Assembly: GCA_965227445.1 (NCBI GenBank)
Contig: OZ245751.1
Location: 4,464,001-4,528,000, forward strand
Reading direction: 5' to 3'
DNA length: 64,000 bases
Source of the DNA: DT-110 sp030148525
GTDB taxonomy: Bacteria; Bacteroidota; Bacteroidia; Chitinophagales; Saprospiraceae
Within the stretch, counting starts at the first letter, position 1; the number at the start of each line of letters is the position of its first letter. Shown in pieces: positions 1 to 9,167 of the stretch. Made by a program: the position numbers and the translations under genes. The notes under the pieces were generated by a model. It did not search any database. It saw only the letters and a program-made list of their open reading frames with translations, and was not told the origin of the DNA.

Positions 1-2
1 CG

Positions 3-290
3 GAAATCAGTCTGGCCGCCATGGAACACTTCTGGACCGAGCATTACGACCAATTAGTACGACCATACGGTTTTGCCGATGCTTTTAACCTGACCTATAC
101 CTGGGGAGAAGGGAATGAGGATGGCTGGTTCGATAAAGACTATATCGGTATCGATCAGGGGCCTATCGTCATTCAAATCGAAAATTACCAATCCGGCCTG
201 ATTTGGGATTTGATGAAAAAGAATCCCTATGTGCGGGCAGGCCTGAAGCGAGCCGGGTTCCGCAACGGCTGGATCGACGAAAATAGTTAA
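3..290 (+). CDS. GH144-type glucanase (glycoamylase domain), 3' end only
   Basis: Only the last 95 codons are in the window; the frame is open to base 3, so the start lies upstream. The residues match the C-terminal end of the Pfam Glycoamylase domain found in GH144 endo-beta-1,2-glucanases and cyclic glucan synthases: YGFADAFN, then GWFDKDYIGIDQGPIV and ENYQSGLIWDLM, ending a few residues after NPYVRAGLKRAGF. GH144 enzymes cut linear beta-1,2-glucan to sophoro-oligosaccharides in the periplasm or at the cell surface. The GH3 enzyme and SusC/SusD that follow fit a glucan utilisation locus. A hairpin with a T run follows 24 bases after the stop, so this gene may be a separate unit from the rest. 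Family assignment is firm at domain level; the substrate is inferred. Confidence 0.8.
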   Translation, partial: EISLAAMEHFWTEHYDQLVRPYGFADAFNLTYTWGEGNEDGWFDKDYIGIDQGPIVIQIENYQSGLIWDLMKKNPYVRAGLKRAGFRNGWIDENS

Positions 291-314
291 CAGACCTTTG
301 TTTCATACACTCCT

Positions 315-345
315 GGTCCGGGGCTCTTGGGCTCCGGATCTTTTT
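315..345 (+). terminator. rho-independent terminator after the glucanase
   Basis: GGTCCGG (315-321) pairs with CCGGATC (334-340), with one G-T pair, and is followed directly by a run of T to 345. It sits 24 bases after the stop of the glucanase and 21 bases before the next possible start. Confidence 0.65.
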
Positions 346-366
346 CACACCCCCCAAAACCACCTG

Positions 367-567
367 ATGAACCGAACCAAACCAGATCATAAAAAATGGA
401 TTTACGGCTGTGTGCTGGCACTGATCATAGGATGTCTGCACTACTTTGAATTTCATCAAAAATTCTTCACCCCGCCGGATGGTACTGTTATCCCCACACT
501 TTCGGAAACAGCAGACACCAAAGAAGTCACGGCGAGTTATTCAGAAATACAAATTCAAAAACCATGA
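367..567 (+). CDS. small single-span membrane protein (66 aa), unknown function
   Basis: Starts at the ATG at 367, just after the terminator. The basic N-terminus (MNRTKPDHKK) is followed by one hydrophobic helix of about 17 residues (WIYGCVLALIIGCLHYF), then a polar tail of about 36 residues, which would place the tail outside the membrane. The stop overlaps the start of the GH3 gene in an ATGA arrangement (564-567), typical of translational coupling, and this is the main argument that it is real. The frame is open further upstream to 298, but that part would run through the terminator. I recognise no family. It could be an assembly or anchoring factor for the glucan locus, or a chance frame. 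Confidence 0.45.
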   Translation: MNRTKPDHKKWIYGCVLALIIGCLHYFEFHQKFFTPPDGTVIPTLSETADTKEVTASYSEIQIQKP

Positions 568-2801
568 GATTTCTCTGCACAATAATTCTGGTACTGGGTG
601 TTTGGTATACCCCACAGGCCCAATTACCGGAGCTAACCGACGAGCAGGCAAAACAGATCGAAGAGCTGCTCGACGATATGACTACGGAAGAAAAGATAGG
701 TCAATTGACCTTATTCACCAGCGACTGGGATGTTACCGGCCCTACCTTACGCGGCAATTATAAAGAGGACATCCTGGCCGGCAAGGTGGGGGCTATTTTC
801 AATGCCCATACCGCCGATTACAACCGGGAATTGCAGCGCATGTCGGTTGAAGAGACCCGATTAGGCATTCCCTTGCTGTTTGGCTATGATGTCATTCACG
901 GCTATAAGACCATCTTCCCTATTTCCCTGGGGGAGTCAGCCAGCTGGGATTTGGAAGCCATCGAGGAGAGTGCACAGGTTGCTGCTGCGGAAGCTGCCGC
1001 CGCCGGTTTGCACTGGACCTTTGCCCCGATGGTCGATATATCGCGCGACCCGCGCTGGGGAAGGATCTCCGAGGGTGCCGGCGAAGACCCTTACCTGGGA
1101 AGCCGCATTGCCGAAGCAAGGGTTCGCGGGTTTCAGGGTGACGATCTGGCGGCTACCAATACCCTGATCGCTTGCGCAAAACACTTCGCAGCTTACGGTG
1201 CCGCTCAGGCCGGACGTGACTACCACACGGTGGACATGTCGGAACGAGTACTGCGCCATGACTTTCTGCCTCCGTTTAAAGCAGCATTGGATGCCGGTGT
1301 GCAGTCCTTTATGACAGCCTTCAATGAGCTTTTCGGTGTTCCGGCCTCGGGAAGTCACTATTTACTGACGGAAATCCTCCGTGATGAATGGGGCTTCAAT
1401 GGGTTCGTAGTGACCGACTACACTTCTATCAATGAAATGATCCCTCATGGCGTGGTAGCTGACGAAAAAGAGGCCGGTGAACTGGCGCTGACGGCCGGGG
1501 TCGACATGGATATGCAGGGAGCTGTTTTTTACAATCACCTCCGGCAATCCCTGAAAGAAGGTAAGGTCACCGAAGCCCAGATTGACCAGGCAGTCATGCG
1601 CATCCTGCGGGTTAAAATGCTGTTGGGACTCTTCGACGACCCTTATCGCTACAGTGATGTACAACGCCAGGAGGAAACTATTTTGGCGGAAGCCCATCTC
1701 GAAAAAGCCCGGGAGGTGGCCCGTAAATCGATGGTCCTGCTCAAGAATAACGGAGTACTTCCATTATCCAAATCCGGACAAAAGATTGCCCTCATCGGTC
1801 CATTAGCTGATTCCCAGGCTGATCTGCTGGGTTCATGGCATGCGGCCGGTAGTGCTGAGGATGCCATCACATTGAAGACCGCGCTCGAAGATATGCTGGC
1901 TCCTTCATCAACCCTCCTGCACGCCAGGGGATGCGAGGTAGAAGGTGAAGACCGGTCTGGTTTCCCAGAAGCACTGGCCGCTGCGCGCCAGGCAGACGTA
2001 GCTGTACTTGCGGTGGGTGAAAACTGGTGGATGAGTGGTGAAGCTGCCAGCCGGTCAGAACTAGACCTGCCGGGTGTACAGCTCGAGTTGATCAAGGCCA
2101 TTAAAGAAACGGGCACTCCCGTAGTAGTGGTCCTGATGAACGGCCGGCCGCTGGCGATCCCCGAAGTAGATGAGACAGCCGATGCCATACTGGAAACCTG
2201 GTTTGCTGGCACGATGGGCGGGCCGGCCATAGCGGATATCATCCTCGGGGATGCCAACCCTTCCGGGCGTTTGCCGGTGACCTTCCCGCGAAACGTAGGT
2301 CAGGTGCCTTTGTACTACAGCATGAAGAATACCGGACGGCCCATGGAACCGAACAATAAATACACCACCAAATATCTGGATGTACCTAACACCCCCCTCT
2401 ATCCTTTTGGATATGGCCTTGGGTATACCACCTTCGAGTACGGTGAACCAAGTGCTTCCGCTGAAACCTTTTCCGAAAAAAATCCGGTTGAATTTTCGGT
2501 GAAAGTGCGAAATACTGGGGACCGGGCAGGGCGCGAGACGGTACAATTTTACGTGCGCGACCTCGTGGGAAGTGTAACCCGCCCGGTCCTGCAACTGAAA
2601 GGCTTTCGCCAAATCGACCTGGAACCCGGAGAGACTAAGACCGTGACATTCACCTTGACGACGGATGATGTTGCCTTTTATCGACGCGATATGAGTTACG
2701 GATGGGAACCCGGCGATTTTGAATTATTTGTGGGACCCAACGCTCAGGATCTACAATCCGTACGCGTCGAACTGACTTCCAATAAAAAATCAAATCCCTA
2801 A
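564..2801 (+). CDS. bglX: GH3 beta-glucosidase (BglX type), exported
   Basis: A 745-residue family 3 glycoside hydrolase, the usual length of periplasmic BglX. It removes terminal glucose from beta-glucan oligosaccharides. A signal peptide (about residues 1-19) is followed by the N-terminal barrel (LDDMTTEEKIGQ, APMVDISRDPRWGR, CAKHFAAYG), the catalytic nucleophile Asp285 in FVVTDYT, the second alpha/beta domain (KNNGVLPL, GENWWMSGEAASR) and a C-terminal fibronectin-III-like domain (TVQFYVRD, LKGFRQIDLEPGET). The start overlaps the small membrane protein by four bases and SusC begins four bases after the stop, so these are one transcript. With GH144 next door, hydrolysis of sophorose and longer beta-1,2-gluco-oligosaccharides is likely. 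A perfect copy of the GGCGAAAGCC motif lies at 2601-2610 on the other strand. Confidence 0.92.
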   Translation: MRFLCTIILVLGVWYTPQAQLPELTDEQAKQIEELLDDMTTEEKIGQLTLFTSDWDVTGPTLRGNYKEDILAGKVGAIFNAHTADYNRELQRMSVEETRLGIPLLFGYDVIHGYKTIFPISLGESASWDLEAIEESAQVAAAEAAAAGLHWTFAPMVDISRDPRWGRISEGAGEDPYLGSRIAEARVRGFQGDDLAATNTLIACAKHFAAYGAAQAGRDYHTVDMSERVLRHDFLPPFKAALDAGVQSFMTAFNELFGVPASGSHYLLTEILRDEWGFNGFVVTDYTSINEMIPHGVVADEKEAGELALTAGVDMDMQGAVFYNHLRQSLKEGKVTEAQIDQAVMRILRVKMLLGLFDDPYRYSDVQRQEETILAEAHLEKAREVARKSMVLLKNNGVLPLSKSGQKIALIGPLADSQADLLGSWHAAGSAEDAITLKTALEDMLAPSSTLLHARGCEVEGEDRSGFPEALAAARQADVAVLAVGENWWMSGEAASRSELDLPGVQLELIKAIKETGTPVVVVLMNGRPLAIPEVDETADAILETWFAGTMGGPAIADIILGDANPSGRLPVTFPRNVGQVPLYYSMKNTGRPMEPNNKYTTKYLDVPNTPLYPFGYGLGYTTFEYGEPSASAETFSEKNPVEFSVKVRNTGDRAGRETVQFYVRDLVGSVTRPVLQLKGFRQIDLEPGETKTVTFTLTTDDVAFYRRDMSYGWEPGDFELFVGPNAQDLQSVRVELTSNKKSNP

Positions 2802-2805
2802 CACC

Positions 2806-5793
2806 ATGAGAAAGAGATACCTTTTGAGTGTACTTTGCCTGTTACTCGGGCTGAGCACACTACAAGCACAAACCACCGTTACGGGAACAGTCATCGACGA
2901 AACGGGGCTGCCGTTACCGGGGGTAAATATTCGATCGGCACTACAGTCGACCACCGGCGTAATATCTGGTGGCGATGGTTCCTACTCCATTACCCTGGAG
3001 AATGCTGCTAACGACACCCTCATTTACTCCTTCATTGGTTATCGAACCGTACGCGAACCGGTACAAGCCCGGACCACTATTGATGTGGAGATGGGTTATG
3101 AGCAACAACTGCTGGATGATGTGGTCGTCGTTGGTTACGGTGTACAACGTAAAAGTGACCTGACAGGGGCCATTTCCAGTGTAAAAGAAGAAGAATTACA
3201 ACGCGTTTCCAATGGTAACGTGGAACAGATTCTTCAGGGACGAGTAGCCGGTGTTCAGGTGACCCCCAGTAGTGGTGAACCAGGACGCGGAGCTGTCATT
3301 CGCATTCGCGGTACCGGGACCCTGAACGACGCCTCGCCACTCTTCGTTGTGGACGGTATGCTACTGAATGATATCGACTTCCTCAACCCGAACGACATTG
3401 AGTCGATCGAGGTCCTGAAGGATGCTTCCGCCACGGCCATTTACGGCTCGCGGGGAGCTAACGGAGTGATTATTGTAACCACCAAAAAAGGACTTGACCA
3501 GCGTCCCTCCTTCCAACTAAACACCTATTACGGAACGCAGGAGGTGGTAGGGAGAATCGACCTGACCAATGCCTCAGAATTTGCTCAGTTGGCCAACGAG
3601 GTGGCCACAAATACCGGATTGGAGGCACCATTCGATGATCCCAGTTCCTTCGGCGAGGGCACTGACTGGCAGGATGTTATTTTCCAGCCGGCTCCCATCC
3701 AGAACTACCAGCTGAGCTCCAATGGTGGTAATGAATTCGTGCGGTACAATATTTCCGCCAACTACTTTGCGCAGGAAGGTATCATTCGCGGTTCGGACTT
3801 TAATCGCCTGACCATCCGTCTGAATAACGAATACCTCCTCACCGACAATGTGACGGTGGGGCACAACATCGCCTATACCCGGAACAATCGCGAAAACCCG
3901 GCGGGTGTGCTCACCCAGGCCTACCGGGCCGAGCCGGTCATTCCCAGATTCAATGAAGACGGCAGCTTTGCCGACGCTACCGTACGCATACCCGTGGGTA
4001 ATCCGGAGGCCTCTATCTTTTATCAGAACAGCTTCAGTGATGGGACTCGCCTGGTCGGTAATGCCTACATAAATGTTGATTTCCTCAAGAACTTTACCTT
4101 CCGTTCGAGCTTCGGTATTGATAACAACCAATTCGAGGGAAAGAGCTTCGTTCCCGAATTCGAGGTCTCTCCCACCAGTTTGCAACGCAACGAGGAGAGT
4201 CGCCTCAATGTGAGTAATACGACCAACGAATCTTGGCTGTGGGAAAACACCCTTACTTACCAAAATGAGTGGAACAACCACCGCCTGAATTTACTCGGTG
4301 GTATTACTTCTCAGGAATTCGCCAATGAGGGGCTGGGCGGTTCCCGCCGTAATTTCCTGGGAGAAACCGAAGAGTTCTTCTACCTCAGTGCCGGTGAAGC
4401 CGAGTCGCAAACGAACTTCAACGGTGGTTTTGAGTGGTCGCTGCTATCCTATTTGTTCCGGGCAAACTACACCCTTATGGATCGCTACCTGGTCACGGTT
4501 AGTATGCGGGCTGATGGTAGTTCCAAGTTCGGCGAGAACAATCGCTGGGGTTATTTCCCCTCCGTAGGTCTGGGCTGGAACCTGAGCAAAGAACTGTTCA
4601 TGCAGAACCAGGATATGATCAGCCGACTGAAACTTCGCGGTAGCTGGGGTGTGATCGGTAACGAAAAGATCGGAGCCTACGCCGGTAAACCTACTGTTAC
4701 CTCCAACATCAATGCGGTATTTGGTAACCCCTCCAGCCTGGCAACCGGCGCTTCTATTGTCGATCCTGCCAACCCGAATATTCAATGGGAGGAAACCGAA
4801 CAATTCAACATTGGTGTGGAAATCGGTTTCCTGGAAAATCGCCTGACTGCCGAGGTGGATTACTACAATCGTACTACCAACGATATCCTGGTCGCGGTAC
4901 CCATCCCCGATTACGTGGGTGTGGATGCGAATCCGGTCGTGAATGCTGCCAGCGTCGAAAACAAAGGCATAGATATGACTCTGAACTGGCGTGACGATAT
5001 AGGCGACTTTAGTTATTCCGTTGGGTTTGTAGGCTCGACCGTTAACAACGAAGTGCTATCACTGGGTACCGGCCAGGCCGAAATATTTGGTGGTGGCCTG
5101 GGTGTCGGCGGCCTCTTGGGTACGCGAACCGTTGTTGGTCAGCCGATCGGAGCCTTCTTTGGCTATCAGGTGGCCGGCATTTTCCAAAATGAGCAGGACT
5201 TAGAGCGATTCCCCACCCGTGGGGTGGAGGTTCCCGGTGACCTGCGATTTGTAGATACGAATAACGACGGGGTGATCACTTCGGACGATCGTACGATGAT
5301 CGGTAATCCTATCCCGGATTTCACCTACGGGTTTAATGTGAGCATGAACTATAAAGGCTTCGACCTGGCCCTGGAATTTAATGGTCAGCAGGGTAACGAG
5401 ATCATCAATGCCAAAAAAATGGCGCGGTTCGGTACCTATAATTTCGAAACGACGTTCCTCGATCGCTGGACTGGTGAAGGCACCAGCAATACCGAACCCC
5501 GGGTTACCAATGGCGGTCATAATTACGAACCGTCCGAACGATTCATTGAAGATGGATCCTTTACCCGTTTGCGTACCGTACAACTTGGATATACCCTGCC
5601 ACAATCGCTTATTGATCGGGTAGGCATTAGCCGGTTCCGCGTGTACCTGATCGGGAACAACCTTGTAACCTGGACCGATTATAGCGGCTATACTCCCGAA
5701 ATTACGTCGGGTTCTGTCATTTCGGTGGGAATTGATGGCGGTGTGTTCCCTATCGCCAAAACATTCACTGCCGGTGTTGATGTTACCTTTTAA
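2806..5793 (+). CDS. SusC-family TonB-dependent outer membrane transporter
   Basis: A 995-residue SusC/RagA-type receptor that imports oligosaccharides across the outer membrane using TonB energy. Signal peptide about 1-21 (ends LQAQ), carboxypeptidase-like regulatory domain about 23-95 (VTGTVIDETGLPLPGVNI), TonB-box region leading to VVVVGYGVQRKSDLTGAIS, plug domain about 110-230 (LQGRVAGVQV, IRIRGTGTLNDASPLFVVDG, SIEVLKDASATAIYGSRGANG), then the barrel to a final aromatic residue (VDVTF). It is four bases after the GH3 gene and 17 bases before SusD, its partner lid lipoprotein. Context says it takes up beta-1,2-glucan fragments; the sequence alone does not show the ligand. Confidence 0.95.
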   Translation: MRKRYLLSVLCLLLGLSTLQAQTTVTGTVIDETGLPLPGVNIRSALQSTTGVISGGDGSYSITLENAANDTLIYSFIGYRTVREPVQARTTIDVEMGYEQQLLDDVVVVGYGVQRKSDLTGAISSVKEEELQRVSNGNVEQILQGRVAGVQVTPSSGEPGRGAVIRIRGTGTLNDASPLFVVDGMLLNDIDFLNPNDIESIEVLKDASATAIYGSRGANGVIIVTTKKGLDQRPSFQLNTYYGTQEVVGRIDLTNASEFAQLANEVATNTGLEAPFDDPSSFGEGTDWQDVIFQPAPIQNYQLSSNGGNEFVRYNISANYFAQEGIIRGSDFNRLTIRLNNEYLLTDNVTVGHNIAYTRNNRENPAGVLTQAYRAEPVIPRFNEDGSFADATVRIPVGNPEASIFYQNSFSDGTRLVGNAYINVDFLKNFTFRSSFGIDNNQFEGKSFVPEFEVSPTSLQRNEESRLNVSNTTNESWLWENTLTYQNEWNNHRLNLLGGITSQEFANEGLGGSRRNFLGETEEFFYLSAGEAESQTNFNGGFEWSLLSYLFRANYTLMDRYLVTVSMRADGSSKFGENNRWGYFPSVGLGWNLSKELFMQNQDMISRLKLRGSWGVIGNEKIGAYAGKPTVTSNINAVFGNPSSLATGASIVDPANPNIQWEETEQFNIGVEIGFLENRLTAEVDYYNRTTNDILVAVPIPDYVGVDANPVVNAASVENKGIDMTLNWRDDIGDFSYSVGFVGSTVNNEVLSLGTGQAEIFGGGLGVGGLLGTRTVVGQPIGAFFGYQVAGIFQNEQDLERFPTRGVEVPGDLRFVDTNNDGVITSDDRTMIGNPIPDFTYGFNVSMNYKGFDLALEFNGQQGNEIINAKKMARFGTYNFETTFLDRWTGEGTSNTEPRVTNGGHNYEPSERFIEDGSFTRLRTVQLGYTLPQSLIDRVGISRFRVYLIGNNLVTWTDYSGYTPEITSGSVISVGIDGGVFPIAKTFTAGVDVTF

Positions 5794-5810
5794 CCAGAAA
5801 CTCCATTATC

Positions 5811-7286
5811 ATGATACGCATAACATCCTATAAATCAATCGTCGCAGCGGTACTGACCGTATTTCTGGTCACCGCCTGTTCGGAAGATTTTCTCGAGAAG
5901 AAACCACTCGGACAGCTTTCCTCTGAGACGTTCTTTACGACCCAGGAACACGCCGTTCTGGGGACCAATGCCGTCTATAATCTTTTGCGGGAATGGACCG
6001 TTCACGTATTCGCTTATATCGGAACCACGGATATTATTTCCGACGATTCTGATAAGGGTAGTACCCCGAACGACGCCAACTTCCTGCTTGAAATAGACAA
6101 TTTCACCTTTGATCCCGGTAATACGGCCTTTAGCGGTATCTGGTCGGGATATTACCGGGGTGTTTACCGGTCGAATCTGGCTATTCAGGAAATCCCAAAC
6201 ATTGAAATGGATGAGAACCTGAAAGCCCGCCTGATCGGTGAGAATAAATTTTTGCGCGCTTATTTCTATCTCAACCTGGTGCGCTGGTTTGGTGACATTC
6301 CATTGATCCTGGAACCATTGAACCCGGATGAATACGAACAGGCCCGCGACCCCAAAGAAGATGTATTTGCTGCCATCGAACAGGACCTGCTGGACGCCAT
6401 TGATGCACTCCCCGAGTCGTACCCGCCAGCTGATTTAGGCCGCGCTACCAAGGGTGCCGCTCAGGGCTTGCTGGCTCGTATGTATCTGACCACCGGTAAT
6501 TTTACCGGTGTGCGGGATATGACCGAAGCCATCATTAATTCGGGAGAGTACGATCTGTACCCCAATTATACCCAGCTTTTTCAGCCCATTGGTGAAAACT
6601 CCGTAGAGTCCGTATTTGAAGTGCAAGCCGAAGCATTTGAAGTGGGTGGCGGTGGCACTCAGTACAATGAGGTACAGGGCGTACGCGGCATTCCCAACTT
6701 GGGGTGGGGCTTTAACCGTCCCTCCGATGACCTGGTAGCTGCTTATGAAACTGGTGATCCCCGCCGGGATGCAACCATTTTCTATCCCGGAGAGGTGCTA
6801 CCCGATGGTTCCGATGTCATTAGCGATAACCCGAACATCGTAGGGGAACGCTATAACCAAAAAGCCTGGGTGCCCGAACATCCCGGCGGAAATGGAAACG
6901 GACCTGGAAATATTCGTCTGATTCGCTATGCCGATGTGCTGCTTATGGCTGCGGAAGCCCACAACGAGTTGGGTAACCCCCAACAGGCACTTGAATACCT
7001 GAATCAGGTTCGTACCCGTGCCCGCGGAACCCGAACCAATGTACTGCCCGATATTACGGAGACTAATCAGACTGCACTGCGCGATATTATCTGGCGCGAG
7101 CGCCGGGTAGAGTTGGCGATGGAACAACAGCGCTGGTTCGACATCGTTCGCCAGGGTCGTGCCGCGGAGGTCATGCAGGGGGTAGGAAAACCGTTCGTTG
7201 AAGGTAAGCACGAGGTTTTACCTATTCCACAAACCGAGATTGACCTCAGTGGTGGGTTGCTTATGCAAAACCCGGGGTACAACTAG
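5811..7286 (+). CDS. SusD-family surface glycan-binding lipoprotein
   Basis: A 491-residue SusD/RagB protein that sits as a lid on the SusC barrel and binds glycan at the cell surface. Lipoprotein signal with lipobox VTAC (Cys near residue 23), then the SusD N-terminal helical core (SETFFTTQEHAVLGTNAVYN), the conserved NKFLRAYFYLNLVRWFGDIP segment and the C-terminal RagB/SusD part (RYADVLLMAAEAHNELG, WRERRVELAMEQQRWFDIVR, PIPQTEI). It is the last gene of the operon; a strong terminator follows at 7333. It lacks a closely placed SusE/F-type binding lipoprotein gene. Confidence 0.95.
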   Translation: MIRITSYKSIVAAVLTVFLVTACSEDFLEKKPLGQLSSETFFTTQEHAVLGTNAVYNLLREWTVHVFAYIGTTDIISDDSDKGSTPNDANFLLEIDNFTFDPGNTAFSGIWSGYYRGVYRSNLAIQEIPNIEMDENLKARLIGENKFLRAYFYLNLVRWFGDIPLILEPLNPDEYEQARDPKEDVFAAIEQDLLDAIDALPESYPPADLGRATKGAAQGLLARMYLTTGNFTGVRDMTEAIINSGEYDLYPNYTQLFQPIGENSVESVFEVQAEAFEVGGGGTQYNEVQGVRGIPNLGWGFNRPSDDLVAAYETGDPRRDATIFYPGEVLPDGSDVISDNPNIVGERYNQKAWVPEHPGGNGNGPGNIRLIRYADVLLMAAEAHNELGNPQQALEYLNQVRTRARGTRTNVLPDITETNQTALRDIIWRERRVELAMEQQRWFDIVRQGRAAEVMQGVGKPFVEGKHEVLPIPQTEIDLSGGLLMQNPGYN

Positions 7287-7332
7287 TACTCCTTATATTT
7301 TTCGGCGTACGCCAAAAAATATAGGATGACCA

Positions 7333-7369
7333 GGCCATCTGTCGCAGGGCAGATGGCCTTTTCTTTTTT
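7333..7369 (+). terminator. rho-independent terminator of the glucan operon
   Basis: Perfect 9-bp stem GGCCATCTG / CAGATGGCC (7333-7341 and 7350-7358) with an 8-base loop, followed by a T-rich tract to 7369. A weaker, mismatched inverted repeat (about 7294-7325) lies just before it. The hairpin motif GCCGAAAGGC follows directly at 7370. Confidence 0.85.
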
Positions 7370-7379
7370 GCCGAAAGGC
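7370..7379 (+). repeat. T-run + GCCGAAAGGC hairpin motif (intergenic copy)
   Basis: One of 11 exact copies of T(3-6)-GSCGAAAGSC in the window: a 3-bp stem around a GAAA loop, preceded here by six T. Other copies start at 2601(-), 14628, 29050, 33585(-), 36906(-), 36955(-), 41038, 46633, 55921 and 63123. The role is unknown. Confidence 0.6.
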
Positions 7380-7464
7380 TCATGCTTCCTTCCTTAGAAT
7401 GGCAAAGTAAACTTGGACAATTCATCTACATCAGCGACCTTAGAAGTCTTGAAAACTAATTGCC

Positions 7465-8820
7465 ATGCTACACCACTTTCTACGCTTGTTGTTCCCAATC
7501 ATCTTCTTATTTGCCGGGTGTCAGCCCGCTGCCGAGGAAGAAATCTCCGAGGACGTGTCTAATGAATCGCCCACAGTCACCATTGCTGACGTCGAGCGGG
7601 GAATACGTGCGCACATAAAACGCGAAACGGCAGCATCCGGCGGCATCTTTCACGTAGAAAATGACTCCATGGACCTGGATTTAAAACTGGTACGGGTTCA
7701 TACCGAATATTTGTCTGTGCTGGGACCGAACGAATATTTTGCCTGTGTTGATTTAGCTACCAGCGAGGGGGACGTATACGATGTTGACTTCTTTTTGGAG
7801 GGGTCAATAGGTGATATGAATGTTACCCGAACCGATGTCCACAAACTGAATGGGAAGCCTTACTATACTTGGAAAAAAGCAGCAAACAATACCTGGCATA
7901 CCGTGCCGGTGAAAGGAGCCGCCAACGAATTGCTGGGTGTAATCCGGAACAAGGACGCTTTTTCTTTTACGTATGATGTGGCCTTACCCGAACTGGAAGA
8001 GGAAGGTAAATTATGGATCCCTCTGGCCTCGACGGATCGATTTCAACAGATCGACATACGTTCGATTGAAGCACCCGGAGAATACGAAATCAGAACGGAG
8101 TCAGCCTACGGCAACCAATACCTGTATCTGGATCTACAGCCCGGCGCGAAGGAACAGCACGTCACCATAACGTATCAAGTAGAACGATTGGAAAAAGGAA
8201 CCTACCAGGAAGACGATGCGCTGCTAAATCACTATCTATCAGATACTCCTTTGTTGCCGGTAGGAGGCAGATTTCAGGAGATCGCCGAAAAGGTAATTTC
8301 GGATAAACAGGCCGACAGTCCGCTTACGAAGGCACGCGCACTCTACGATTACGTTATTGAGAACGTTCGTTATGCCAAGCAAGGCAAGTACGGAACCGGC
8401 GATGCAAATTTTGCGTGCGATGCAAAATCCGGAAATTGTACAGAATTCCATTCGCTGTTTATCTCTCTGGCACGTTCGGTCAATATACCGGCCCGTTTTG
8501 CAGTGGGTGCCGCCATTCCTTCCGAGCGCAATGACGGCGGGGTAAATGGATATCACTGCTGGGCCGAATTCTATGCCGATGGACAATGGTGGCCGGTAGA
8601 TATCAGCGAAGCCAATAAATACTCGGCCCTTGCCACCTACTACTTTGGTCATCACCCGGCCAATCGCATTGAATTCAGTCAGGGACGTAACCTCGAACTG
8701 ACTCCATCTCCCAATGCAGGCCCCGTACCCTTTTTTGCATATCCCATTTTAGAAGTTGGAGGCGTTCCAGGTCCCCAAACCAAAACCACTTTTACCTTCC
8801 GGCGTGAAAAAGCGGGATAA
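7465..8820 (+). CDS. transglutaminase-like lipoprotein
   Basis: A 451-residue exported protein with a transglutaminase-like (papain-fold) domain. Lipobox FAGC near residue 19 places it in the envelope. The first 250 residues are beta-rich and unassigned. The catalytic triad is visible: Cys325 in GNCTEFHSLF, His364 in GYHCWAEFY and Asp379 in WPVDIS. Proteins of this class cleave or modify peptides or isopeptide bonds; none of the residues point to a specific substrate. It stands alone: a strong terminator precedes it and another follows at 8838. The ATG at 7465 gives a clean signal peptide. Confidence 0.85.
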   Translation: MLHHFLRLLFPIIFLFAGCQPAAEEEISEDVSNESPTVTIADVERGIRAHIKRETAASGGIFHVENDSMDLDLKLVRVHTEYLSVLGPNEYFACVDLATSEGDVYDVDFFLEGSIGDMNVTRTDVHKLNGKPYYTWKKAANNTWHTVPVKGAANELLGVIRNKDAFSFTYDVALPELEEEGKLWIPLASTDRFQQIDIRSIEAPGEYEIRTESAYGNQYLYLDLQPGAKEQHVTITYQVERLEKGTYQEDDALLNHYLSDTPLLPVGGRFQEIAEKVISDKQADSPLTKARALYDYVIENVRYAKQGKYGTGDANFACDAKSGNCTEFHSLFISLARSVNIPARFAVGAAIPSERNDGGVNGYHCWAEFYADGQWWPVDISEANKYSALATYYFGHHPANRIEFSQGRNLELTPSPNAGPVPFFAYPILEVGGVPGPQTKTTFTFRREKAG

Positions 8821-8837
8821 TACAAGTCTGTAAAAAC

Positions 8838-8873
8838 AAAAGCCCGGTTCTGAAGTTGATCACCGGGCTTTTT
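8838..8873 (+). terminator. rho-independent terminator
   Basis: AAAGCCCGGT pairs with ACCGGGCTTT around a 13-base loop and is followed by more T. It lies 18 bases after the transglutaminase-like gene. Confidence 0.85.
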
Positions 8874-8880
8874 AGCTTTA

Positions 8881-9142
8881 GAGCGTGTTTGGGATTTGTT
8901 TTTGATGGCGAAAATGTCTAGAATTTGGTTCTCACAAAGCCTTTTTTGAGCTTCGTAGCATGGCTACGGGGCGAAAAAAGGCTGCAGTGAGGTTCAAATA
9001 TACCGCTTCCGAAAAGGATTGGGCTTTGCCCAACCTTTTCACGCGAGTATATACTCGACCCGAAGTGGTTTGGATTCCCAAACCACTTCGTTGTCGGTAT
9101 AATAGACATTTGCAGTCCAAAGGATAAATCCCAAACACGCTC
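8881..9142. mobile_element. MITE-like structured element with 17-bp terminal inverted repeats
   Basis: A non-coding 262-bp element bounded by a perfect inverted repeat, GAGCGTGTTTGGGATTT (8881-8897) and its complement (9126-9142). TTA stands directly outside both ends, as a 3-bp target duplication would. Inside are nested complementary segments (AAATGTCTA near 8912 with TAGACATTT near 9103; TATACCG near 8999 with CGGTATA near 9094) and four hairpins: AGCCTTTTTT/AAAAAAGGCT (about 8939-8984), a stem around GGGCTTTGCCC (about 9014-9044), palindrome CGAGTATATACTCG (about 9045-9058), and a 13-bp stem CGAAGTGGTTTGG with a 4-base loop (about 9061-9090). No transposase is present. A link to IS5-type elements, some of which duplicate TNA, is a guess from ends and duplication length. 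Confidence 0.65.
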
Positions 9143-9167
9143 TTAATATAAGATTGGGGGCGAGCCT

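Noticed and set aside
8980..9010. tRNA-like T-loop (GGTTCAAAT) in the 262-bp element
   Set aside because: No acceptor stem, anticodon arm or CCA end can be drawn around it.
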